A stretch of 56,355 nt of DNA, taken from Azomonas tarimensis. Lineage in GTDB: Bacteria > Pseudomonadota > Gammaproteobacteria > Pseudomonadales > Pseudomonadaceae. How positions within the stretch are numbered: the first letter of the stretch is position 1; the number at the start of each line of letters is the position of its first letter. The DNA lies in NCBI RefSeq assembly GCF_042648805.1, contig NZ_JBHRXZ010000026.1:1-56355 (forward strand), read 5' to 3'. The notes beneath the pieces were generated by a model that did not search any database, was not told where the DNA came from, and saw nothing but the letters and a program-made list of their open reading frames with translations. Both the position numbers and the translations under genes were made by a program. This document shows, in pieces, positions 16,410 to 24,672 of this stretch.

Positions 16410-17347
16410 GCTGGGGCTCCCGTCAGCGTCTGGGCCAGTTGCAGGTACAGCGGGATGCCCACCAGGATGTTGAATGGGAAGGTAATGCCCAGCGCCGCAG
16501 TCAGCGACAGGGACGGATTGGCCTCGGGCAGGGCCAGGCGCATGGCGGCCGGCACGGCGATGTAGGAGGCGCTGGCCGCGAGGGTGGCGAGCATGGCCAC
16601 GCCGCCCACCGAAAGCCCCATGATGTGACCCAGGGTGCCGCCGATCATCGCGCCGAGCAGCGGGAAGCCGAGGCCGAAGGCGGCCAGGCGCAGCCCGTAG
16701 CGCTTGAGCGAGCCCATCTGGCTGGAGGCGATCAGGCCCATTTCCAGCAGGAACAGCGCCAGCACCGGCTTGAACATGGTGGTGTAGAAGGGCGCCAGCG
16801 GGGCGATGTTCTCCTTGCCGGCGATGGCCCCAATTGCCAGCCCGCCGAGCAGGATCATGATGCTCTTTCCGAGAAAGATCTCACGGCCCAGTTCCTTCCA
16901 GTGGGTGTCGCGGCTGACGCCCTTGGCCATGACGATGCCGATAAGGATCGCAGGAATCTCCAGAATCGCCACGAACAGCGGCATGTAGCTCTCGAAGCTG
17001 ACATTCTGCGCCTGCAGGTAGGCCACCACCACGGCGAAGGTTCCCGCGCTGACCGAGCCGTAGTGCGCCGCCAGGCTGGCCGAGTCGACCCGGCCGAAAC
17101 GCAGCAGGCGCAGCAGGGGAAAGGCAATCAGCGGCAGCAGGCAGCCCATGCCCAGGACCAGCAGCGATTGCCCCAGCAATGCAGGGCTGGCCTGAGCGGC
17201 CAGCTCCACGCCGCCGTGCAGGCCAATGGCGAGCAGCAGCAGGATGGAAAGGGTCTCGTAGAGGGCCGTGGGCAGCTTCAGCTCGCTCTTGAGCAGGCCG
17301 GCCACCAGGCCGAAGATAAAGAACAGGACGACTGGGTCGAGCCCCAT
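16406..17347 (-). CDS. sbtA: Sodium-dependent bicarbonate transporter, SbtA family
   Basis: The 313-aa membrane protein has about ten helices in two inverted halves. The blocks GSVSAGTFAVVVAYLQ, FVAILEIPAI and LAASASYIAVPAAMRLALPEANP, ending GIPLYLQLAQTL, match the SbtA (DUF897) family. In cyanobacteria SbtA imports bicarbonate with sodium. Here the gene lies between purEK and pyruvate carboxylase genes, whose products use bicarbonate. GGGAG lies seven bases before the ATG. Transport substrate is inferred from family and neighbours. Confidence 0.85.
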   Translation of the reverse strand: MGLDPVVLFFIFGLVAGLLKSELKLPTALYETLSILLLLAIGLHGGVELAAQASPALLGQSLLVLGMGCLLPLIAFPLLRLLRFGRVDSASLAAHYGSVSAGTFAVVVAYLQAQNVSFESYMPLFVAILEIPAILIGIVMAKGVSRDTHWKELGREIFLGKSIMILLGGLAIGAIAGKENIAPLAPFYTTMFKPVLALFLLEMGLIASSQMGSLKRYGLRLAAFGLGFPLLGAMIGGTLGHIMGLSVGGVAMLATLAASASYIAVPAAMRLALPEANPSLSLTAALGITFPFNILVGIPLYLQLAQTLTGAPA

Positions 17348-17478
17348 CGAACATCTCCCTGGTTGCGGTTAGACCCCGCCAGGGGCCGTTGATCGTTGGT
17401 TCGACCCAGATGACGCCAGCTGATCGGTGGTAGACACAAAATAAACTGGCCGTGTCTTTTTCCGGCGTGCCCCCGGAA

Positions 17479-19284
17479 TCAACCGATTTCCACCAATACC
17501 TCGCCCGGGTTGACCCGGTCGCCCCTGGCCACATGCAGCGCCTTGACCGTGCCGGCGACGGGTGCCTGGATCTCGGTTTCCATCTTCATCGCCTCGGCAA
17601 CCAGCAGGGGCTGACCCGCCTTCACCGCATCGCCTTCCTTGACCAGCACATCGACAATGTTGCCTGGCATGTTGGTGCTCACGTCGCCGGGGGCGCTGGC
17701 CTGCCTCCGTTTGCCGTCGGCCGCGCCGACATAGCTGTTCAATGGCTCGAATACCACTTCTTCAGGCATGCCGTCGATGGACAGGTAGAAATGGCGCTTG
17801 CCTTCGCCCTTGACCCCAACCCCGGTGATGTCGACCCGGTAGGTTTCACCGTGGACGTCAATGACGAACTCTGTGGGTACGCCTTCGCCGCCCAGCGCTG
17901 GCGGGCTGCCGTCGGGAATCGGCAGTAGCGGCTCGGGCTGCAGGGCGCCGGCCTCGCGCTCCTCGAAGAACGTGCGGGCGGTTTCGGGGAACATGGCGTA
18001 GGTCAGCACGTCTTCTTCCGAGCGCGCCAGCTCGCCGATGTCCTTGCGCAGCTTGGCCAGCTCCGGCTTGAGCAGGTCGGCCGGACGACACTCGATCAGC
18101 TCCTCGTTGCCGATGGCCTGGCGCCGCAGCTTTTCGTTCACCTGCCCGGGCGCCTTGCCGTAGCCGCCCTGCAGGTACAGCTTCACCTCGTTGGTGATGG
18201 TCTTGTAGCGCTCGCCGGCCAGCACGTTGAAGAACGCCTGGGTGCCGACGATCTGCGAGGTCGGCGTCACCAGTGGCGGAAATCCGAGGTCTTCGCGGAC
18301 TCGGGGGATCTCCGCCAGCACCTCGTTCATCCGGTTCAGCGCGCCCTGTTCCTTCAACTGGTTGGCCAGATTGGAGATCATCCCGCCGGGCACCTGGTTG
18401 ACCTGCACCCGAGTGTCGACGCCGGTGAAGTCGCTCTCGAACTGGTGGTACTTCTTGCGCACGGCATGAAAGTACAGGCCGATCTCCTGCAGCAGCGCCA
18501 GGTCCAGCCCGGTGTCGTAAGGCGTGTCCCGTAGCGCCGCCACCATCGACTCGGTGCCCGGGTGGCTGGTGCCCCAGGCCATCGAGGAAATCGCCGTGTC
18601 GATGCGATCGGCGCCGCTCTCCAGCGCCTTGAGCTGGCACATGGCGGCCACCCCGGCGGTGTCGTGGGAGTGGATCACCACGTCCATTTCCGGCAGCGCC
18701 TCTTTCAGCGCGCGGACCAGCTCGCCGGTGGGGTAGGGTGTCAGCAGCCCGGCCATGTCCTTGATGGCGATGGAGTCCACGCCCATCGCGGCCATGGCCC
18801 TGGCCTGCTCGACGAACGCTTCGATGGTGTGCACCGGGCTGGTGGTGTAGGCGATGGTGCCCTGGGCGTGCTTGCCGTTGGCCTTCACCGCGCGGATCGC
18901 GGTTTCGAGATTGCGCACGTCGTTCATCGCATCGAAGATGCGGAACACGTCGACACCCTTCTCCGCCGCCCGGGCGACGAAGGCTTCCACCACATCATCG
19001 CTGTAGTGCCGGTAGCCCAGCAGGTTCTGCCCGCGCAGCAGCATCTGCAGGCGGGTGTTGGGCAGTGCGGCGCGCAGCTGGCGCAGGCGCTGCCAGGGGT
19101 CTTCCTTGAGAAAGCGCACGCAGGCATCGAACGTCGCCCCACCCCACACCTCCAGCGACCAGTAGCCGACCCGGTCGAGCTTGTCGCAGATCGGCAGCAT
19201 GTCCTCGGTGCGCATGCGCGTGGCCAGCAGCGACTGATGGGCGTCGCGCAGGATGGTGTCGGTGACGGTGATCTTCTTGTTCAT
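17479..19284 (-). CDS. pycB: Pyruvate carboxylase subunit B (carboxyltransferase plus biotin carrier)
   Basis: The 601-aa protein joins an N-terminal carboxyltransferase domain (TDTILRDAHQSLLATRMR, FRIFDAMND, HSHDTAGVA) to a central conserved domain and a C-terminal biotinyl domain. The biotin-lysine motif EAMKMETE is near residue 567. With PycA it carboxylates pyruvate to oxaloacetate. Similar subunits occur in oxaloacetate decarboxylase (OadA), but no OadB/OadG genes are nearby, which favours the carboxylase. The ATG at 19284 has GAGGA six bases upstream. Confidence 0.92.
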   Translation of the reverse strand: MNKKITVTDTILRDAHQSLLATRMRTEDMLPICDKLDRVGYWSLEVWGGATFDACVRFLKEDPWQRLRQLRAALPNTRLQMLLRGQNLLGYRHYSDDVVEAFVARAAEKGVDVFRIFDAMNDVRNLETAIRAVKANGKHAQGTIAYTTSPVHTIEAFVEQARAMAAMGVDSIAIKDMAGLLTPYPTGELVRALKEALPEMDVVIHSHDTAGVAAMCQLKALESGADRIDTAISSMAWGTSHPGTESMVAALRDTPYDTGLDLALLQEIGLYFHAVRKKYHQFESDFTGVDTRVQVNQVPGGMISNLANQLKEQGALNRMNEVLAEIPRVREDLGFPPLVTPTSQIVGTQAFFNVLAGERYKTITNEVKLYLQGGYGKAPGQVNEKLRRQAIGNEELIECRPADLLKPELAKLRKDIGELARSEEDVLTYAMFPETARTFFEEREAGALQPEPLLPIPDGSPPALGGEGVPTEFVIDVHGETYRVDITGVGVKGEGKRHFYLSIDGMPEEVVFEPLNSYVGAADGKRRQASAPGDVSTNMPGNIVDVLVKEGDAVKAGQPLLVAEAMKMETEIQAPVAGTVKALHVARGDRVNPGEVLVEIG

Positions 19285-19294
19285 GAAGCTGTCC

Positions 19295-20710
19295 TCACAG
19301 GCCGGCATGGGCGGCGATGGCGGTGGCGATGGCCAGGGCCAGTTCGCCCGGCTTTCGCTTGATCGAGTAGTTCAGCAGTTCCGGGTGGTCGTCGACGAAG
19401 CTGGTGTTGAACCGGCCGCTGCGGAATTCCGGATCGGCGAGGATCTGCTGGTAGTAGGTCGCGGTGGTCTTCACGCCCTGCACGCGCATGTCGTCGATGG
19501 CGCGGGAGCCTCGGGCCAGGGCTTCTTCCCAGGTCAGCGCCCAGACGATCAGCTTCAGGCACATGGAGTCGTAGTAGGGCGGGATGGTGTAGCCGGTGTA
19601 GATCGCCGTGTCGGTGCGCACGCCAGGCCCGCCGGGGGCGTAGTAGCGTGTGATCTTGCCGAAACTCGGAAGGAAGTTGTTGCGCGGCTCCTCGGCGTTG
19701 ATGCGGAACTGAAGGGCAAAGCCGCGGTAGCTGATGTCTTCCTGTTTGACCGACAGCGGCAGGCCCGAGGCGATGCGGATCTGTTCGCGGACGATGTCGA
19801 TGCCGGTGATCTCTTCGGTGATGGTGTGCTCCACCTGCACCCGGGTGTTCATCTCCATGAAGTACACCTCGTCGTCGGCGAGAAGAAACTCCACGGTACC
19901 GGCGTTCTCGTAGCTCACGGCCTTGGCGGCACGGACCGCCAGGTCGCCGATGTAGGCGCGCTGTTCGGGGGTGAGCTGCGGGCTTGGCGCGATCTCGATG
20001 AGCTTCTGGTTGCGTCGCTGGATGGAGCAGTCGCGCTCGTAGAGGTGCACTGTGTTACCGAGCGAGTCGGCGAGAATCTGTGCCTCGATGTGCTTGGGCT
20101 CGACGATGCACTTTTCAAGAAACACATCGGCCGAGCCGAACGCCTTGGTCGCCTCGGAAATCACCCGTGGGTAGGCCTGTTGCAGTTCCTCGCGGCTGTT
20201 GCAGCGACGGATGCCACGCCCGCCGCCGCCGGAGGTGGCCTTGAGCATCACCGGGTAGCCGATGCGCTCGGCCTCGGCCAGGGCCTGCTCGACATCTGCG
20301 ACGTTGCCTTCGGTGCCGGGGGTCACCGGCACGCCGGCGGCGATCATGCTGCGCCGGGCTTCGGTCTTGTCGCCCATGCGGCGGATGACCTCGGCGCTGG
20401 GGCCGACGAAGCGAATGCCACGCTCGGCACAGATCTCGGCCAGCTCTGCGTTCTCCGAGAGAAAGCCGTAGCCCGGATGCAGGGCGTCGCAGCCGGTTTC
20501 CACCGCCAGGTTCACCAGCTTGCGCGGGTTCAGGTAGCCGGCGAGCGGGTCCTCGCCGATGAAGTAGGCCTCATCGGCGCGTTTGACGTGCAGGGCATGG
20601 CGGTCGGCTTCGGAGAACACCGCGACCGAGCGGATGCCCATCTCGGCACAGGCGCGCTCGATGCGCACCGCGATTTCCCCGCGGTTGGCGATCAACAGTT
20701 TCTTTATCAC
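19295..20710 (-). CDS. pycA: Pyruvate carboxylase subunit A (biotin carboxylase)
   Basis: The 471-aa ATP-grasp enzyme carboxylates biotin with ATP and bicarbonate. It shows LIANRGEIAVRI at the N-terminus, the ATP loop SGGGGRGIRR, EKCIVEPKHIE and the catalytic block YFMEMNTRVQVEH. The start is GTG at 20710, preceded by GAGGA at six bases. The length of 471 aa matches what I recall for the Pseudomonas two-subunit enzyme; an upstream start would add 15 residues with no support. pycB follows after 10 bases. It is distinct from the acetyl-CoA carboxylase AccC because of its PycB partner. Confidence 0.92.
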   Translation of the reverse strand: MIKKLLIANRGEIAVRIERACAEMGIRSVAVFSEADRHALHVKRADEAYFIGEDPLAGYLNPRKLVNLAVETGCDALHPGYGFLSENAELAEICAERGIRFVGPSAEVIRRMGDKTEARRSMIAAGVPVTPGTEGNVADVEQALAEAERIGYPVMLKATSGGGGRGIRRCNSREELQQAYPRVISEATKAFGSADVFLEKCIVEPKHIEAQILADSLGNTVHLYERDCSIQRRNQKLIEIAPSPQLTPEQRAYIGDLAVRAAKAVSYENAGTVEFLLADDEVYFMEMNTRVQVEHTITEEITGIDIVREQIRIASGLPLSVKQEDISYRGFALQFRINAEEPRNNFLPSFGKITRYYAPGGPGVRTDTAIYTGYTIPPYYDSMCLKLIVWALTWEEALARGSRAIDDMRVQGVKTTATYYQQILADPEFRSGRFNTSFVDDHPELLNYSIKRKPGELALAIATAIAAHAGL

Positions 20711-20794
20711 CTTCAATCCTCGGCTTGGCACAGCCAGCCCCCGCGGGTCCGGCATGAATGGCGAACGGCAATCACTGGCCTAACCCTACCCGCC

Positions 20795-20852
20795 GAATGC
20801 AATAACCCATAATTGATAATTGTTTGGGTAGCTATAATGAGTAACTTATAGC
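20795..20852. promoter_or_regulatory. Divergent pycA-pycR control region with dyads
   Basis: A TATAAT at 20833-20838 is a good -10 for the rightward regulator gene. It lies in a perfect 7-bp inverted repeat GCTATAA/TTATAGC (20831-20837 and 20846-20852, spacer 8). Just upstream is AATTGATAATT (20811-20821), a LysR-type T-N11-A-like dyad between ACCCA and TGGGT. These are probable operators for the LysR protein, both for itself and for pycA. Confidence 0.55.
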
Positions 20853-20914
20853 TGGACCTGTTTCAGCGCAAAGCGCATCGGGCAGCCCGAGCGGCTTTTC
20901 TGTAGCGAGGCTTC

Positions 20915-21874
20915 GTGACAGTGAGAAAGACCCTGATGCGCCTGACCCTGCGCCAGTTGCACGTGTTCGACGCCGTCTGCGCTACCCGCTCCTACAGCCG
21001 GGCGGCAGAGGAGATGGCGCTGACCCAGCCAGCGGTAAGCCTGCAGGTGCGCCAGCTCGAGGAGCTGGTGGGCCAGCCGCTGTTCGAGTACGTCGGCAAG
21101 AAGCTCTATCTCACCGACGCAGCCGAGGCGCTGCGGCAGGCTGGCGCGGACATCTTCAGGCGCCTCGATAGCCTCGACATGCAGCTCTCCGAACTTCAGG
21201 GCCGGCTGCAGGGCCAGCTGGCCCTGGCGGTCGAGTCCAGTGCCAAGTACGTCGCCCCGCATTTGTTCGCCGCCTTCCGGGAGGGCCAGAAGGAGGTAGA
21301 CTTGCAGCTGGTGGTGGGCAACCGAGGGGAGATCATCAAGCGACTGGTCGACAACCGCGACGACCTGGTGATCATGTCCATGGTGCCCCAGGACATGGCG
21401 CTGGAATTCCTGCCGTTTCTCAACAATCCGATCGTTGCCGTGGCGCCGCCAGGACATCCCCTGTGCCAGGCGCCGCAATTGAAACTGCAGGATCTGGAAC
21501 CCTACAGGCTGTTGGTGCGCGAGGCGGGCTCGGGAACGCGAAAGGCCTGCGAGGAGTATTTCCAGCAAAAGCGCGCCCACTTCTCGCGAACCTTGGAGAT
21601 CTGCTCGCAAGAGGCGCAGCGCGAGGCCGTGGTCGCAGGGCTCGGCCTGGCATTGCTGCCGCGTCACGCCGTCAGCCAGGCGCTGGCCTCAGGGGCGCTG
21701 CGGGAGCTGCCAGTGGCGGAGCTGCCACTGTACCGCAGCTGGTGCGTGGTCTATCCGCGGGGCAAGCGCCTGAGCCCGGTGGCCCAGGCGTTTCTCGCCT
21801 TCATTCGCGAAGAACGGTCGCAGATCAATGCGCTGGCCGTGCGTTTCTCCGGGCGGCAACCTGCAGCGCACTGA
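20915..21874 (+). CDS. pycR: LysR-family regulator of the pyruvate carboxylase genes
   Basis: The 319-aa protein has an N-terminal winged helix (LRQLHVFDAVCATRSYSRAAEEMALTQPAVSLQVRQLE) and a periplasmic-binding-like effector domain. It is divergent from pycA, the usual layout for a LysR activator, and matches my memory of PycR beside the P. aeruginosa pyc genes. The GTG at 20915 has GAGG four bases upstream; a GTG two codons later and an ATG at 20936 are alternatives. Its last 50 bases overlap, tail to tail, the small gene on the other strand. Confidence 0.88.
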   Translation: MTVRKTLMRLTLRQLHVFDAVCATRSYSRAAEEMALTQPAVSLQVRQLEELVGQPLFEYVGKKLYLTDAAEALRQAGADIFRRLDSLDMQLSELQGRLQGQLALAVESSAKYVAPHLFAAFREGQKEVDLQLVVGNRGEIIKRLVDNRDDLVIMSMVPQDMALEFLPFLNNPIVAVAPPGHPLCQAPQLKLQDLEPYRLLVREAGSGTRKACEEYFQQKRAHFSRTLEICSQEAQREAVVAGLGLALLPRHAVSQALASGALRELPVAELPLYRSWCVVYPRGKRLSPVAQAFLAFIREERSQINALAVRFSGRQPAAH

Positions 21875-22022
21875 AGGCGCTCAGCTCTGCGAAATCCTCG
21901 AGCTCGGCCTGGAGCCGGCAGCGGTCCTCATAACGTTCGATGGCGCGGCGAAACCGCATCCGCCGTTCGTCCTTGAGCTTGCGGCGTGTCTTGGCATCGA
22001 GTTGCTGATCGTACAGCTGCAT
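21825..22022 (-). CDS. Small basic protein, PA3496-like family
   Basis: The 65-aa protein is rich in Arg, Lys and Glu with a helical core (TRRKLKDERRMRFRRAIERY). I associate it with a short Pseudomonas family annotated as putative envelope integrity proteins (PA3496 type), from memory only. The ATG at 22022 has a strong AGGAG eight bases upstream, the main evidence that it is real. Its 3' end overlaps pycR antisense by 50 bases. No signal peptide or membrane segment is visible, so an envelope role is not evident from the sequence. Confidence 0.65.
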   Translation of the reverse strand: MQLYDQQLDAKTRRKLKDERRMRFRRAIERYEDRCRLQAELEDFAELSAFSALQVAARRNARPAH

Positions 22023-22110
22023 GGCCAGTCTCCTGTGCAGGTTCGGAAACAGCATCGGACCTGGAGATGACCAGCCGCGGACAGCCGGATAACAGTTTCG
22101 TGAAGCCTGC

Positions 22111-23550
22111 TCAGATGCGGAAGCTGGTCTGGCGGCCGGCTTCGTCACTGCAGGTGACGGTCAGGGTGCGGAACCCCAGATCGACGAACAGGTGGCAGAA
22201 ATGCTCGCCCTGGCGCCAGCCGATGGACAGGCTGGAGTCGCTGGAAGAATGCAATTCGAACTCCCCAGTAAACGCCGGATGGGTCGAGCGTAGCCGGATC
22301 AGCTGCAGTTGGCGCTGGGCCAGCGGAGCGTCGAGCGCGGCGTCGGCCTCCTCGACAGAGTAGAAGCGCCGGTTGATGTCGCGTACCTCGCCGGTACGTT
22401 CGGCCAGCTCATCGTCGTTGCAGCCCACCAGCAGCCCGACGTAGTAAACCTGCGGGATGCCGGGGGCGAACAGCTGTATGGCTCGTGCGACCAGGTAAGC
22501 CTCGTCGTTACGCGCCAGGGCGTCATAGAACGTGCAGGCAAGCTGGTAGATGGCACCGACACTGTGGGGGTTGGCGGCCGAGCGTCGCAGAATGGGATCG
22601 GCGCTGCGCTCGGAGACGTTGTCGATCAGTGCCTTGAGCTGTTCCGGCGGCAGGATGCCTTCCACATCGGGAATGCAGATGCCGTCGTGGGTATCGAGTA
22701 CCGTCACCAGATTGCGCGGGCAGGCACGCAGCCAGGACTTGAGGTATCTGCTGTTGTGGTCCAGCAGCGTGTAGAGCAGCAGCGGCGGAAGGGCGAAGCC
22801 GTAGCCCCACATGCCTTCGCGGGCGATGGCGACCTGGTAGCTCGGATGGTCATGCACTTCCGGCAGCAGCTCGATGCCGTGTTCGGCAGCGGTCTGGCGA
22901 AACCAGCGCAGGATCTGCCAGACCTCGGGTTCGACCAGGAAGCAGGTGCTGCCGATCTTCTTCGTGGTATAGCCGAAGGCGTCCAGGCGCAGCAGGCGGA
23001 TACCGCGCTGGCCGAGAAAGGCGATGGTGTCGGCCATGTAGTCGAAGGCCTCCTGCCGCCCGTAATTAAGGTCGACCTGGCGTTCGGTGAAGGTGCACCA
23101 GACCCGCCCGTGGCTGCCGTCGGCAAAATGCACCTGGCGAAACGGCTCCTTCTCCTTGCGTATGTGGATGCGCTCGAGGTCTTCCTGGGTAATCTCGCCC
23201 AGGCTGTCGACATCGACGAAAAGGCCGGCATAGGCGGAAGCATTGCCCTTGGCGATGAAGTCCTGAAACTCAGGCGAGTCATCGGCCAGGTGGTTGAGCA
23301 CCAGGTCAAGGCACAGATCGTAACGGTCGGCGAGTCGCTCCAGATCATCCCAGCTGCCGTAGATCGGATCGATCTCCTTGTGGGTCAGGGGTGAGAACCC
23401 GCCGTCGGAGTTGGACGGATAAGGTGGCAGCACATGCACCCCGCCGATGGCGCCGCCGAGGCGACGTTCGATGAAGCCTGCCAGGTCGGCCAGGTCTGCT
23501 CCGATGCGGTTGGGGTAGGCGATCAGCTGGACTTTTCCGTTCAACGGCAT
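22111..23550 (-). CDS. GH13_18 glucoside phosphorylase (sucrose or glucosylglycerol/glucosylglycerate phosphorylase)
   Basis: The 479-aa alpha-amylase-family enzyme resembles sucrose phosphorylase. Predicted catalytic residues are Asp190 (RLLRLDAFGY), Glu231 (LLPEVHDH) and Asp289 (VLDTHDG), close to the numbering of the bifidobacterial enzyme. The acceptor-side region PPYPSNSDGGFSPLTHKEIDPIYGSWDD looks like glucosylglycerol/glucosylglycerate phosphorylases of marine relatives, so sucrose is not the safe choice. The reaction releases glucose 1-phosphate. The ATG at 23550 follows a GGAGG. It lies downstream of the HexR-like gene and near zwf, which suggests the sugar phosphate enters the Entner-Doudoroff route. 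Confidence 0.85.
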   Translation of the reverse strand: MPLNGKVQLIAYPNRIGADLADLAGFIERRLGGAIGGVHVLPPYPSNSDGGFSPLTHKEIDPIYGSWDDLERLADRYDLCLDLVLNHLADDSPEFQDFIAKGNASAYAGLFVDVDSLGEITQEDLERIHIRKEKEPFRQVHFADGSHGRVWCTFTERQVDLNYGRQEAFDYMADTIAFLGQRGIRLLRLDAFGYTTKKIGSTCFLVEPEVWQILRWFRQTAAEHGIELLPEVHDHPSYQVAIAREGMWGYGFALPPLLLYTLLDHNSRYLKSWLRACPRNLVTVLDTHDGICIPDVEGILPPEQLKALIDNVSERSADPILRRSAANPHSVGAIYQLACTFYDALARNDEAYLVARAIQLFAPGIPQVYYVGLLVGCNDDELAERTGEVRDINRRFYSVEEADAALDAPLAQRQLQLIRLRSTHPAFTGEFELHSSSDSSLSIGWRQGEHFCHLFVDLGFRTLTVTCSDEAGRQTSFRI

Positions 23551-23679
23551 GGGACCTCCAGTGGGCGCGCTGCACCGGCGAGCGGCGGACAACGGCGGGC
23601 GGGACAGCTGCTGGATGCGGCTGTGCTTGAAGCTATGTGGCCTCGGAGGAGCAACAGTTCGTCGCCACCGACGAATTGT

Positions 23680-24549
23680 CTAGCCGGCGTCCTGATTCTT
23701 CACCGTCTTGGGCGACAGGCGAAGACTGCGCAGGCTGCGCTTGACGCTCTTGAGGTGGTTGACCAGGGCAGGGCCGCGGGCCATGGCCACGCCCATGGCG
23801 AGGACATCGATCACCACAAGGTGGGCGATGCGCGAGGTCAGCGGGGTATAGATTTCGGTGTCCTCCTGCACGTCGATGGCCAAGTTGACGGTGGCGAGGT
23901 CCGCCAGCGGGGTCTGGCTCGGGCACAGGGTGATCAGCGTGGCGCCTGACTCGCGTACCACATTGGCGGTGATCAGCAGGTCCTTCGAGCGTCCCGATTG
24001 CGAGATGCACACCGCCACGTCGTTGGGCTTGAGAGTCACCGCCGACATCGCCTGCATGTGCGGGTCGGAGTAGGCCGCCGCATTGAGCAGCAGGCGGAAG
24101 AACTTGTGCTGCGCGTCGGTGGCCACCGCCCCGGACGCGCCGAATCCGTAGAACTCCACCCGGTCGGCCGCGGCGCAGGCGCGAATGGCCTGCTCCAGTG
24201 CTTCCGGGTCCAGTCTTTCGCGTACCTCCATGAGGGTATGCAGGGTGGTGTCGAAGATCTTCTGGCTGATCTCCACGGCCGAGTCGTCCTCGTGAATGGC
24301 GAACTGGCCGAAGGAAGCGCCGGCCGCCAGGCTCTGGGCCAGCTTCAGCTTGAGATCCTGAAAGCCCATGCAGCCGATGGCGCGACAGAAGCGCACGATG
24401 GTGGGTTCACTGATGCCCACGGCGGCGGCCAGGTCGGCCATGGAGCTATGCATCACCGAGGCCGGGTCGAGCAGCACGTAGTCGGCCACCTTCAGCTCGG
24501 ACTTGCGTAGTGTGCTTCTCGACTGGGCTATGTGTTGCAGCAGGTTCAC
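23680..24549 (-). CDS. HexR-like RpiR-family sugar-phosphate-responsive regulator
   Basis: The 289-aa protein has an N-terminal helix-turn-helix domain (ADLAAAVGISEPTIVRFCRAIG) and a C-terminal SIS sugar-phosphate-binding domain (YGFGASGAVATDAQHKFFRLL, CISQSGRSKDLL). The FYGFGASG and SQSGRS segments match HexR, which senses keto-deoxyphosphogluconate and controls zwf and edd genes. It is divergent from zwf with a perfect HexR-type palindrome between them. It may be the second HexR-like paralogue (PA5438 type) rather than HexR itself. Confidence 0.9.
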   Translation of the reverse strand: MNLLQHIAQSRSTLRKSELKVADYVLLDPASVMHSSMADLAAAVGISEPTIVRFCRAIGCMGFQDLKLKLAQSLAAGASFGQFAIHEDDSAVEISQKIFDTTLHTLMEVRERLDPEALEQAIRACAAADRVEFYGFGASGAVATDAQHKFFRLLLNAAAYSDPHMQAMSAVTLKPNDVAVCISQSGRSKDLLITANVVRESGATLITLCPSQTPLADLATVNLAIDVQEDTEIYTPLTSRIAHLVVIDVLAMGVAMARGPALVNHLKSVKRSLRSLRLSPKTVKNQDAG

Positions 24550-24614
24550 GGGCAGGCTCGCTATCGACAGTGGACAGGCCGGCTAAACGGCGGTCCAATG
24601 GATGGTAGTGTGCT

Positions 24615-24629
24615 TGTAGTTATACTACA
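24615..24629. promoter_or_regulatory. HexR-type operator
   Basis: TGTAGTTATACTACA is a 15-bp palindrome perfect in its six-base arms. It fits the HexR motif TGTARTNNNAYTACA known from other gammaproteobacteria (from memory). It sits 65 bases before the HexR-like start and 43 before the zwf GTG, able to control both. Confidence 0.8.
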
Positions 24630-24672
24630 TGAAGCGCGGCGACGCCCGGTCAAACTTCTAGGAGAACTTCCC

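Noticed and set aside
17479..20710. Oxaloacetate decarboxylase sodium pump
   Set aside because: The catalytic subunit is similar, but the membrane subunits OadB and OadG are absent and a biotin carboxylase gene is adjacent.
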